Shown one piece after another: positions 6,692 through 14,546 of a stretch of DNA of 60,867 nucleotides. The stretch is from Cytophagales bacterium (GTDB lineage: Bacteria; Bacteroidota; Bacteroidia; Cytophagales; Thermoflexibacteraceae): assembly GCA_004294445.1 (NCBI GenBank), contig REAZ01000027.1, positions 1-60,867 of the forward strand, in the 5' to 3' direction. Numbering within the stretch: the stretch's first letter is position 1; the number at the start of each line of letters is the position of its first letter. The position numbers were made by a program, and so were the translations under genes. The notes beneath the pieces were generated by a model. It saw only the letters and a list, made by a program, of their open reading frames with translations, was not told where the DNA came from and did not search any database.

Positions 6692-9571
6692 ATGAAAAAA
6701 CTAATTACAAGCCTTTTTTTACTCACATTTTTGTGTGTGGTAAGTCTTTTGAAAGTGTATGCACAAGAGCCTACTGTTGTTTCTGGAACAATTACGGATA
6801 CCGAAACAAAAGAGCCTTTGATAGGGGTAAACATCATTATTAAAGGAACTGTGCAGGGAACAGTTACAGATGTAAACGGCAAGTTTTCCTTAAAGATTAC
6901 TCGTGCTTTGCCTGTAACCTTAGGTGTTTCCATTATTGGTTATCAAAGCAAAGAAATCGAAATTACAAGTGCTAATGCTAACATGGCGGTTACGCTTGAT
7001 GCGCAAGTGATGCTTGGGCAAGAAGTAGTAGTTTCTGCCTCTCGTGTAGAGGAAAGTGTCCTTCAGTCGCCCGTTTCTGTAGAAAAAATGGACATCAGAG
7101 CCATTCGTGAAACACCTCAAGCAAGTTTTTATGATGCCTTGCAAAACATGAAAGGGATTGACATGAATACGCAAAGTATGACTTTCCGCTCTGTAAATAT
7201 GCGTGGTTTTAATGCCAACGGTAACGTAAGAACTGTGCAGCTCATAGACGGCATGGACAACCAAGCACCAGGGCTTAACTTCCCTGTTGGTAATATAGTG
7301 GGTATGTCAGAACTTGACTTAGAAAGCGTGGAGGTGTTACCTGGTGCTTCTTCCGCACTCTACGGACCCAATGCCATCAATGGTATTATCTTAATGAACA
7401 GTAAAAACCCATTCCAATACCAAGGATTGAGTGCAAGCGTACGCACAGGGGTAATGAATGAAAAATCTCGCAGTACGCCAAGCACAGGTTTTATTGATGC
7501 GTCTTTCCGCTATGCCAAATCTTTCAATGATAAGGTTGCTTTTAAACTAAATGCTTCTTATTTGCAGGCAAATGATTGGCAAGCAAGCGATACCCGCGAC
7601 CAAAGTTTGCTCAATGGCAATAACCTATCTACGGGGTCAAGATTGAATAATTTGGGGTATAATGGTGTGAACATATACGGTGATGAAACCAATGTGAACT
7701 TGCTAAACAGCCTTCGTGCTTCTTTGGTAGCCAATCCGAGTGTTATTGGGATTGGGCGTGCTTCAGGAAGAACTCCTGAGCAGATAGTAGCAGACGTTAT
7801 TCCTAACGTAAATATTTCAAGAGAGGGCTACGCAGAGAGATTTTTGGCGGACTACACCACCAAAAGTTTGAAGCTAAATGCGGCAGTACACGCACGTATT
7901 AGCGACAAAGTAGAGTTAATCGTACAAGGTAATTATGGAAATGGTACTTCTGTCTATACAGGTGCTGACCGCTACTCTTTGCGTAACTTCTATTTGTATC
8001 AAGGAAAAGTAGAGTTAAAAGGCTCAAACTTCTTCCTCAGAGCCTACACTACTGGTGAAAATTCTGGCGAATCGTATGCGGCAGGCACGCTCGGTTCTGG
8101 CATTAACGAAGGCTGGAAGCCAAGCCAAGTATGGTTCCCTCAATACTTCGGCACTTACGCAGGTGCAGCTTTGGGGACTTTTGGTTTAGGTTTCCAAACA
8201 GCCTTAGCGGGTGGGCAAAATCCAGCACAAGCCTACCAAACTGCATTAGCAGCAGTGCAAAGTGGTGTGGCAGGTTTTCACAGTGCAGCAAGAGCAGCCG
8301 CAGACCAAGGTAGAGCATTGCCGGGTACGGCAGAGTTTGACAGAATAGCCAATGAGGTAAAGTCAAGAGCTATTCCAGGTGATTTGACTACTCCGGGGAG
8401 AGTGGGTGCAAAATTCTTGGACAAAACCGCTTTGTATCACTTCGAGGGTATGTACAACTTCAGCAACCAAGTAAAATTTGCCGAAATTATTGTCGGCGGT
8501 AGCTATAGAGTTTATACCTTAAATTCAGAAGGTACTTTGTTTGCCAGAGATGATAACAAAAAAGAGTTCAACATCAATGAATTTGGTTTTTACGGTCAGA
8601 TTGCCAAAAAATTTGCAGGTGATAAATTGAAAATCACTGCCTCTACTCGCTACGACAAAAATCAAAACTTCGAAGGTCAAATTACGCCACGTTTGTCTGC
8701 GGTATTTACGGCTGCAAAAACGCATAACTTCAGAGCTTCGGTACAGACAGGTTTCCGTATCCCTACTACCCAAGACCAATACATCGACTTGGCAACGCCT
8801 AACGCACGCCTGATTGGTGGCTTGCCTTTCCTCAGAGACAGATACAAGCTAAATGAGGCTGATGTATTTACACTAAGTTCTCTTTTGGCAGGCAGACCAG
8901 AGCGTTATCAGCCAAAGGAGTTCAGACCTGAAAGAGTTATTTCTTACGAAGTTGGTTACAAAGGGTTGATAAGCAATAAGTTAATGATAGATGCTTATTA
9001 TTACTACAATACTTATAAAAACTTTAATGCGGGTAGAGTAGTAGTAAAAAATCCATCTCAGGGCATTAGCGGCGCAAATGTGTTTTCCATGCCTGAATAT
9101 TCAGATGTAGATGTAAATGCACAAGGAGCAGCTTTAGGGCTTGATTATGCTTTCAGCAAAGGCTGGACAGCAGGTGTGAATACAGCTTACAACGAACTTC
9201 TTAGCGAACAAGCACTCAAAGATGTAGGTGTACAACCACAGTTTAACACGCCAAAATGGAGATATAACATTACAGTTGCCAACAGAAGCATCGTTAAAAA
9301 TCTTGGTTTTGGACTTACTTATCGTTGGCAAGATGCCTTTGTATGGCAGTCTTCTTTTGTAGCACAAGGGCTATCTACTTTGCAGCAAAGTGTTATTCCT
9401 TCTTATGCTACCTTAGATGCACAGCTTACCTACAAAGTGTCTTCGCTCAAAACAATGGTAAAAGTAGGCGGAACAAACATACTTAATAAGGCATATACAA
9501 CTGCTTGGGGTAACCCAACCGTAGGAGCAATGTACTACGTCTCTCTTACTTTTGACCAAATAATGAACTAA
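6692..9571 (+). CDS. TonB-dependent outer-membrane receptor
   Basis: 959 aa. A signal peptide (MKKLITSLFLLTFLCVVSL, cleavage after VYAQ) is followed by a carboxypeptidase-regulatory-like domain (about 27-110: TVVSGTITDTETKEPLIGVN, GTVTDVNGKFSL). Next comes a plug domain (about 115-235, with FRSVNMRGFNANGNVRTVQ, then a VEVLPGASSALYGPNAING segment), then a 22-strand barrel ending in an aromatic-rich strand (AMYYVSLTFDQIMN). It imports a ligand across the outer membrane using TonB energy. The regulatory domain is typical of Bacteroidota receptors. No SusD partner follows, so it is more likely a siderophore, vitamin or metal receptor than a glycan SusC, but the substrate cannot be read from sequence. 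A strong terminator follows. Confidence 0.9.
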   Translation: MKKLITSLFLLTFLCVVSLLKVYAQEPTVVSGTITDTETKEPLIGVNIIIKGTVQGTVTDVNGKFSLKITRALPVTLGVSIIGYQSKEIEITSANANMAVTLDAQVMLGQEVVVSASRVEESVLQSPVSVEKMDIRAIRETPQASFYDALQNMKGIDMNTQSMTFRSVNMRGFNANGNVRTVQLIDGMDNQAPGLNFPVGNIVGMSELDLESVEVLPGASSALYGPNAINGIILMNSKNPFQYQGLSASVRTGVMNEKSRSTPSTGFIDASFRYAKSFNDKVAFKLNASYLQANDWQASDTRDQSLLNGNNLSTGSRLNNLGYNGVNIYGDETNVNLLNSLRASLVANPSVIGIGRASGRTPEQIVADVIPNVNISREGYAERFLADYTTKSLKLNAAVHARISDKVELIVQGNYGNGTSVYTGADRYSLRNFYLYQGKVELKGSNFFLRAYTTGENSGESYAAGTLGSGINEGWKPSQVWFPQYFGTYAGAALGTFGLGFQTALAGGQNPAQAYQTALAAVQSGVAGFHSAARAAADQGRALPGTAEFDRIANEVKSRAIPGDLTTPGRVGAKFLDKTALYHFEGMYNFSNQVKFAEIIVGGSYRVYTLNSEGTLFARDDNKKEFNINEFGFYGQIAKKFAGDKLKITASTRYDKNQNFEGQITPRLSAVFTAAKTHNFRASVQTGFRIPTTQDQYIDLATPNARLIGGLPFLRDRYKLNEADVFTLSSLLAGRPERYQPKEFRPERVISYEVGYKGLISNKLMIDAYYYYNTYKNFNAGRVVVKNPSQGISGANVFSMPEYSDVDVNAQGAALGLDYAFSKGWTAGVNTAYNELLSEQALKDVGVQPQFNTPKWRYNITVANRSIVKNLGFGLTYRWQDAFVWQSSFVAQGLSTLQQSVIPSYATLDAQLTYKVSSLKTMVKVGGTNILNKAYTTAWGNPTVGAMYYVSLTFDQIMN

Positions 9572-9614
9572 ACTGACATTTTTAGATAATTAAAATCCGT
9601 TTCATTATTAACTC

Positions 9615-9652
9615 AAAGATGACATCTTTTCCCAAAAAGATGTCATCTTTTT
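9615..9652 (+). terminator. Rho-independent terminator after the TonB receptor gene
   Basis: Perfect 16-bp stem AAAGATGACATCTTTT / AAAAGATGTCATCTTT with a CCCA loop and following T's. A TATATTTG -7-like box (9656-9663) for the next gene begins right after it. Confidence 0.9.
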
Positions 9653-9682
9653 AGCTATATTTGCCAGCAAATAAAGATAAAT

Positions 9683-10438
9683 ATGATTCGACTAAGCGTG
9701 GTCATCATTACCAAAAATGAAGAGCTAAATATTGGTAGGTGCTTGGATGCAGTTAAAAATATTGCTGACGAGGTAATCGTAGTAGATTCATTTTCAACAG
9801 ACAATACAGAGCAAATTTGTAAGGAAAAAGGTGCAATTTTTATGCAACACCCTTTCGAAGGGCATATCGAGCAAAAAAGATTTGCTACCGAACAAGCACA
9901 TTTTCAGTATATTCTCTCGCTCGATGCAGACGAGGCATTAGATGAAACATTAGAAAAAGAAATTATTGAAATTAAAAAAAATTGGCAGTATGATGGTTAT
10001 ACTTCTAACAGAATGACTAACTACTGCGGTACTTGGATACGGCACGGAGATTGGTATCCCGATGTGCAACTTCGTCTTTGGGACAAAACCAAAGGCAAAT
10101 GGGGCGGCACTAACCCACACGATAGATTTGAAATGAATGAAAATACTCAGGTCAAACACCTCAAAGGCAATATTTTACATTACAGTTATTACACCATCGA
10201 AGGACACATCAAACAAATGAATTTTTTTACTTCTATTTTAGCACGAGAGTACGTAAAAAAAGGAAAAAAAGCACATTGGTTTAAAATTTTTATAAGTCCT
10301 TTATTCACATTTATAAGGGGTTATATTTTCAAATTAGGCTTCTTAGACGGTTATCACGGCTTTGTAGTCAATATGGTTTCAGCACACGCCACCTTTATCA
10401 AGTACATCAAAGTCAGAGAGTTAGAAAGTAAAAATTGA
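9683..10438 (+). CDS. Family 2 glycosyltransferase, WaaE-like
   Basis: 251 aa GT2 enzyme of the lipopolysaccharide-core WaaE/KdtX type. The N-terminus reads LSVVIITKNEELNIGRCLDA, then EVIVVDSFSTDNT. The metal-binding DxD appears as LSLDADEAL (about residue 90), and the family's WGGTNPHDRF segment lies about residue 142. WaaE-like enzymes add a hexose to the heptose of the LPS inner core at the cytoplasmic membrane face; the exact sugar here is unknown. It is followed after two bases by a glycosyltransferase/deacetylase fusion, so both probably serve envelope glycan synthesis. The likely promoter is the TATATTTG box at 9656-9663. Confidence 0.85.
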   Translation: MIRLSVVIITKNEELNIGRCLDAVKNIADEVIVVDSFSTDNTEQICKEKGAIFMQHPFEGHIEQKRFATEQAHFQYILSLDADEALDETLEKEIIEIKKNWQYDGYTSNRMTNYCGTWIRHGDWYPDVQLRLWDKTKGKWGGTNPHDRFEMNENTQVKHLKGNILHYSYYTIEGHIKQMNFFTSILAREYVKKGKKAHWFKIFISPLFTFIRGYIFKLGFLDGYHGFVVNMVSAHATFIKYIKVRELESKN

Positions 10439-10440
10439 TA

Positions 10441-12330
10441 ATGAAGATTCTTCACGTATTTTCGGCGAACATATTAGCGGGGTCGGTTTTTTATGCACTT
10501 AGCTTGGCAGAAAAACATTCGGCAGAGGGGCATGATGTTTTTTTGGTATCTGATGCCGAAAATCTCCCTACCAGCGTACCGTTTTTTGCCTTGCCTATTG
10601 CCAATCGCAGCTATGTCCAAAGATTTAAAAATATTTCTTTCCTCAAAAATTTTATCAAACAGCATGGTATTCAAGTGCTACACTCCCACTCGAGGGCAGC
10701 AAGTTGGGTAAGTTACTTTGCACTTCGCGGCACAAAAATTCCACTTATTTCTACTATTCATGGCAGGCAGCACATACATACCTCCGTCCAACTATTTGAT
10801 ATTTACGGAGATAGGGTAATTGCCATTTGTGAAAACCTAAAAAAACATTTGGTAGATGAGGTAAAAATGAAAGTTGAAAAAATTGCCTTGCTGGGAAATA
10901 GTTTTGATTTTGAGAAGATAGACAATACGTTAAAAGACATACACGAGGTAGGAAAACAATTATCTACGGAAAATAATATCAATAAGGGGAAAGTAATTTC
11001 TGTGATAGGGCGGCTCAACGGTGGGAAAGGTGAAATAGTAAGTCATTTGTTGGAAAAAGTGTTTCCAGTCTTATTAGAAAAAGATAAAAACCTAATTATC
11101 AATTTGATAGGAGGAAGTTTGGAGGAAATACCAAGCGAAGGGCAGGCATATTTTCACCTTGCTAATGAGCAGTACGGGAATAGGATAAAGTTGATAGGTT
11201 TTGTAAATAATGTACTACAATGGATTCATGATGCTGATTTGGTCATTGGGGCGGGGCGCGTAGCCATAGAAGCCTTGTATGTAGGAACGTCTGTACTTGC
11301 CCTTGGCGAGGCTACCTGCTACGGCGTAGTAAGCGAGGAAAATATAGCCTTATGCCTTGCCTCTAACTTTGGCGACATTCTCCCAACAAAAGATGCCCAC
11401 AGCCACGATTATAACTTGATAAGCAGCCAATTAGCTGAATTTTTACAAGAAACGAAGGAGAATCAGACTGTTGTAAGCAAGCAAAATAATATTTCAAATC
11501 ACATAAAACAGCGTTTTGACATTAACCATATTGCCGAAGAATTATTGGAAATTTATAAATCGGAGATGATGAAAAAGGTACATTCCAGTTTCATTCCTAT
11601 TCTGATGTACCACAAAATTCCTACTGAACCTATTGAATCTGCCAACAAAATTTTTGTAACAAAGAAAAACTTTGAAAAGCACCTTAAGTTCTTCAAATTT
11701 AGAGGTTTAACGCCCATTACTTTCAAAGATTACATCGATTTTAGGGAGGGCAAAAAGTCGCTCAAAAACTTTCCTAAAAAGCCTATCATACTCACTTTTG
11801 ATGATGGCTATACTGATAATTATTTTAATTTATTGCCTCTGATGGAAAAGTATGGTTATAAAGGAGTTATCTACTTATTGGGTGATTTTGATGTAAGTTA
11901 TAATTTTTGGGATGCCGACCAAGGCGACCATCGGGACGAGATTATGAGCAGGGAACAGAAAAAAACTTTTGTAGAAAAAGGATGGGAAATAGGCTCTCAT
12001 ACACTTACGCACCGCCACCTTTCCCAACTTTCTGAGAGTGAGGCGTTTGAAGAAATAACAGAGGCAAAAAGTACGCTTGAGCAGGTATTGGGGACGGAAA
12101 TTATTTCCTTTGCCTATCCGTATGGAGATTTGAATGAAACAGTGAAAGCACAAATTAAAAAATCAGGGCATATTTTAGGCGTTGCCACAGACTCAGGCGG
12201 CATGACCATCGAGGAGGACTTCCTGCAAGTATTCCGCATTAACATTTTCCCAGAGGAGAGCCTTTTCCAACTATATAAAAAAACATCTCCTTGGTATAGA
12301 AGTTATTACAAGAAAAAAAGAGGAAAGTAA
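10441..12330 (+). CDS. Fusion of GT4 glycosyltransferase and polysaccharide deacetylase
   Basis: About 629 aa in one frame. Residues 1-375 look like a GT4 (GT-B fold) glycosyltransferase: MKILHVFSANILAGSVFYAL, HSHSRAASWVSYFALRG, VISVIGRLNGGKGE and the E-x7-E-like VAIEALYVGTSVLALGE segment. Residues ~385-629 are a NodB/CE4 deacetylase: PILMYHKIP, metal-binding TFDDGY (about 451-456), GSHTLTHRHL (His pair about 520/524) and SFAYPYGDLNE. The DD and HxxxH metal ligands are intact, so both halves should be active. The ATG at 10441 was chosen over an in-frame TTG at 10435 because it starts the GT4 core and leaves a 2-bp gap after the GT2 gene. The pair likely builds and N-deacetylates a surface glycan. 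Confidence 0.85.
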   Translation: MKILHVFSANILAGSVFYALSLAEKHSAEGHDVFLVSDAENLPTSVPFFALPIANRSYVQRFKNISFLKNFIKQHGIQVLHSHSRAASWVSYFALRGTKIPLISTIHGRQHIHTSVQLFDIYGDRVIAICENLKKHLVDEVKMKVEKIALLGNSFDFEKIDNTLKDIHEVGKQLSTENNINKGKVISVIGRLNGGKGEIVSHLLEKVFPVLLEKDKNLIINLIGGSLEEIPSEGQAYFHLANEQYGNRIKLIGFVNNVLQWIHDADLVIGAGRVAIEALYVGTSVLALGEATCYGVVSEENIALCLASNFGDILPTKDAHSHDYNLISSQLAEFLQETKENQTVVSKQNNISNHIKQRFDINHIAEELLEIYKSEMMKKVHSSFIPILMYHKIPTEPIESANKIFVTKKNFEKHLKFFKFRGLTPITFKDYIDFREGKKSLKNFPKKPIILTFDDGYTDNYFNLLPLMEKYGYKGVIYLLGDFDVSYNFWDADQGDHRDEIMSREQKKTFVEKGWEIGSHTLTHRHLSQLSESEAFEEITEAKSTLEQVLGTEIISFAYPYGDLNETVKAQIKKSGHILGVATDSGGMTIEEDFLQVFRINIFPEESLFQLYKKTSPWYRSYYKKKRGK

Positions 12331-12447
12331 AAGGCAGTTATTTGTTTTTCTTAGCTAATTATATCTGTCAGAAGGCTTTCGCTCCTTACGTAAATAAGCC
12401 ATGTTATATCAAAAATGATGAACGGGGCAGAAATAGGCAATAAAAAT

Positions 12448-12480
12448 GAAAAACAGCTCATTCCTAAGCTGTTTTCTTTT
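12448..12480. terminator. Bidirectional terminator between convergent genes
   Basis: Stem AAAACAGCT / AGCTGTTTT with an 8-base loop and T/A tracts on both sides. It lies between the convergent deacetylase fusion and the RtcB-like gene and abuts the latter's stop codon. Confidence 0.85.
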
Positions 12481-13512
12481 TTATATTTCTGTAAATTTGA
12501 TAGTACAGACGGGTTTTGTTTCCGTTATTTTAATCAGATAAGGTTGCTCTATCAATATATTTTCAGAAGGTTTATAAGCAAAATCAAACTCTTGAATGTA
12601 GCCTCTCGGAAAATCATTTCCTTCCAATAATTCAGAAAATTGTTTCCTAAATTGATTTTTAACGGCTTCTTTCAGGCTATACCAATGCTTAGAAGTATCG
12701 CTTCTGCTCAACTGCCTTCCTGCCCCGTGCGAACAGCTATATAGAGCAGTTTCTAACGATGGATTCCAAATATTCGCCTTCACGATAAGGCTACCTCTTG
12801 TCATAGACAGTGGAATAACAATCGGGCTGTCTTTGACAAGCTGTGTAGAACCCTTGCGGTGAATCACTCCAGAAGAAGTAAATTCTAACAAATTGTGGTG
12901 AGAATCGGCTATTTCAAAATTTGCCTTGTCTTTTACGTATTTGTTTTTGACAAGAAAATCAAAACTCTTGCTCACAAATTGTATCCTTCTTTCTTTGGCA
13001 TAGTGCAGAATTCTGTTATAATCCATGATGTATTCCTCTGTTGCTACCTCTATCGGCAGGAACTCCGATTGATAGTGCTGCGTGAGGGCGAAATTTTTTT
13101 GATATTGGTAAATACCCAAATTCCTCGAACCTGTATGCACTATAATATACAGATGCGTGCTATCTTCTTCGATAGACAAAAAGTGATTTCCACCGCCCAA
13201 ACCTTCATCGGTCATTAGCAAATGCTCTCTTTGGAAGGCTTTGTAATGTTTTTCTTTATCGAACGGCTTCAAATAATCTTTTTTATCAATTTTGAGATAG
13301 CAAACCCCACAACCCATGTCTTTGCCCGTTATAAGAGGGTAAAAAACATCAGTTGTTTTAAAAGCAACCCCAACAGGCAGGGCTTTTTCGGAGCAATAAT
13401 GAATGTCAGGGAATACAGCAATATCAGCTATATTTTGTTGATTTTTATAAGATGCTAATGCCTGAACTGCATTATCTTCTATCAAATCAGAATTAGTGAA
13501 ATAATTAATCAT
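12481..13512 (-). CDS. RtcB-family RNA ligase-like protein, short form
   Basis: 343 aa against about 400-480 for classical RtcB. RtcB joins 2',3'-cyclic phosphate RNA ends to 5'-OH ends using GTP and Mn. The metal and guanylylation motifs are present: ITGKDMGCGV (Asp/Cys ligands), GLGGGNHF, VHTGSRNLG, DSHHNLLE, GVIHRKGST and SCSHGAGRQLSR, whose His is the guanylylation site in the family. The shorter length comes from the N-terminus and inserts. A short RtcB paralogue could act in RNA repair after damage. It stands alone between two terminators with no RtcR or RNA-end cyclase neighbour, so its substrate is unknown. Confidence 0.8.
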   Translation of the reverse strand: MINYFTNSDLIEDNAVQALASYKNQQNIADIAVFPDIHYCSEKALPVGVAFKTTDVFYPLITGKDMGCGVCYLKIDKKDYLKPFDKEKHYKAFQREHLLMTDEGLGGGNHFLSIEEDSTHLYIIVHTGSRNLGIYQYQKNFALTQHYQSEFLPIEVATEEYIMDYNRILHYAKERRIQFVSKSFDFLVKNKYVKDKANFEIADSHHNLLEFTSSGVIHRKGSTQLVKDSPIVIPLSMTRGSLIVKANIWNPSLETALYSCSHGAGRQLSRSDTSKHWYSLKEAVKNQFRKQFSELLEGNDFPRGYIQEFDFAYKPSENILIEQPYLIKITETKPVCTIKFTEI

Positions 13513-13652
13513 GAAGTTGTCTAAACTCTTCTTTGTTTATTTTTCTTTAAAATGGTATTATAAATGTGATAAAATATAATCTAAAATAGTGCCACTTACA
13601 AAATCAAACTTTTGGGGAACATTTTTTTGGAAATAAAGCTTGATACAACCTA

Positions 13653-13686
13653 AAAAAGAGGATATCCTAAAAGGTTAGCCTCTTTA
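13653..13686 (-). terminator. Terminator of the RluA-family gene
   Basis: On the minus strand AAAGAGG pairs with CCTCTTT around a 17-base loop and is followed by TTTTA. It lies 50 bp after the stop of the pseudouridine synthase gene. Confidence 0.65.
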
Positions 13687-13736
13687 TTTAAAAGAACTGT
13701 ATCAAATAATTATTGCCAAGAATAAATATAATCTAA

Positions 13737-14459
13737 CTAACTATTGTTTCTTAATTGCTTTAGAAGTGCGGCAATATCTTTGGGATAGGGAGCAGTAGCC
13801 GTAATTACTTCGTCATTCAAATCTCTGAACGATAGCGTATGGGCGTGTAGGGCAACTCTTTGGATAAGAGGTAGCTCTTCCGTATGCCTTTTAAGGCGAA
13901 AACCTCGTTTTATTTCTGACAAAAAAAGCATTTTACCGCCGTACTGCGTATCGGAAACTATGGGCGCACTTAGGCAGGAAAGATGTATCCGTATTTGGTG
14001 CATTCTTCCTGTGAGTGGCATACATTCTACCAATGTATTTTGTTTGAAAACTTCTTTGGTAGTGAAGATAGTAGTAGCTTCTTTTCCGCCGCTTCTGTCA
14101 ATTTTCACCGCACCCGTTGGCAGTGCTAGAATAGGCAAGTCCACCATTACTCCCTGAAAATCGTGTATGCCTACGGTAACAGCATGGTATATTTTTTCTA
14201 CTTGGCGTTTCTCAAACTGAATAGCCAAATGGCGATAGGCTTCGGGATTCTTAGCGATGGCAAGCACGCCTGAAGTTTCCTTGTCTAAGCGGTGTGCTAC
14301 TTGGGCATCATCATATATTTTTTTTGCCATGCGCAAAATACTGGCACCTTTGGCATCGGGCGTGCGCTCGTCTAAGGTCGCAATATGCGGCGGCTTATTG
14401 ATTAGCACATAGTTATCGTTTTCAAAAACGATTAAATCCTTAAAATCAAAAAATTTCAT
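13737..14459 (-). CDS. RluA-family RNA pseudouridine synthase
   Basis: 240 aa with no S4 domain. It converts specific uridines of rRNA or tRNA to pseudouridine. The catalytic motif VAHRLDKETSGVLAIAK contains the catalytic Asp (about residue 58). The family elements INKPPHIATLD, RQVEKIYHAVTVG and LTGRMHQIRIHLSCLSAPI are intact. The RluC/RluD/TruC sub-type cannot be separated by eye. A perfect promoter (TTTG, 20 bp, TACCTTTG at 14495-14464) ends only 4 bases before the ATG, so the message is probably leaderless. No other Met lies in the first ~40 residues, which supports this start. Confidence 0.88.
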   Translation of the reverse strand: MKFFDFKDLIVFENDNYVLINKPPHIATLDERTPDAKGASILRMAKKIYDDAQVAHRLDKETSGVLAIAKNPEAYRHLAIQFEKRQVEKIYHAVTVGIHDFQGVMVDLPILALPTGAVKIDRSGGKEATTIFTTKEVFKQNTLVECMPLTGRMHQIRIHLSCLSAPIVSDTQYGGKMLFLSEIKRGFRLKRHTEELPLIQRVALHAHTLSFRDLNDEVITATAPYPKDIAALLKQLRNNS

Positions 14460-14463
14460 GCCG

Positions 14464-14495
14464 CAAAGGTAATTTATTTATTTTTATTTTTCAAA
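14464..14495 (-). promoter_or_regulatory. Bacteroidota-type promoter, leaderless start
   Basis: On the minus strand a -33 TTTG (14495-14492), 20 bp, then a -7 TACCTTTG (14471-14464). Only CGGC separates the -7 box from the ATG of the RluA-family gene, so transcription should start at or within two bases of the start codon. Confidence 0.75.
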
Positions 14496-14546
14496 TCGTG
14501 CCTATAAAGCCCTGATATTGTTTGCAGGTAAGTTAAAAACGATGCT

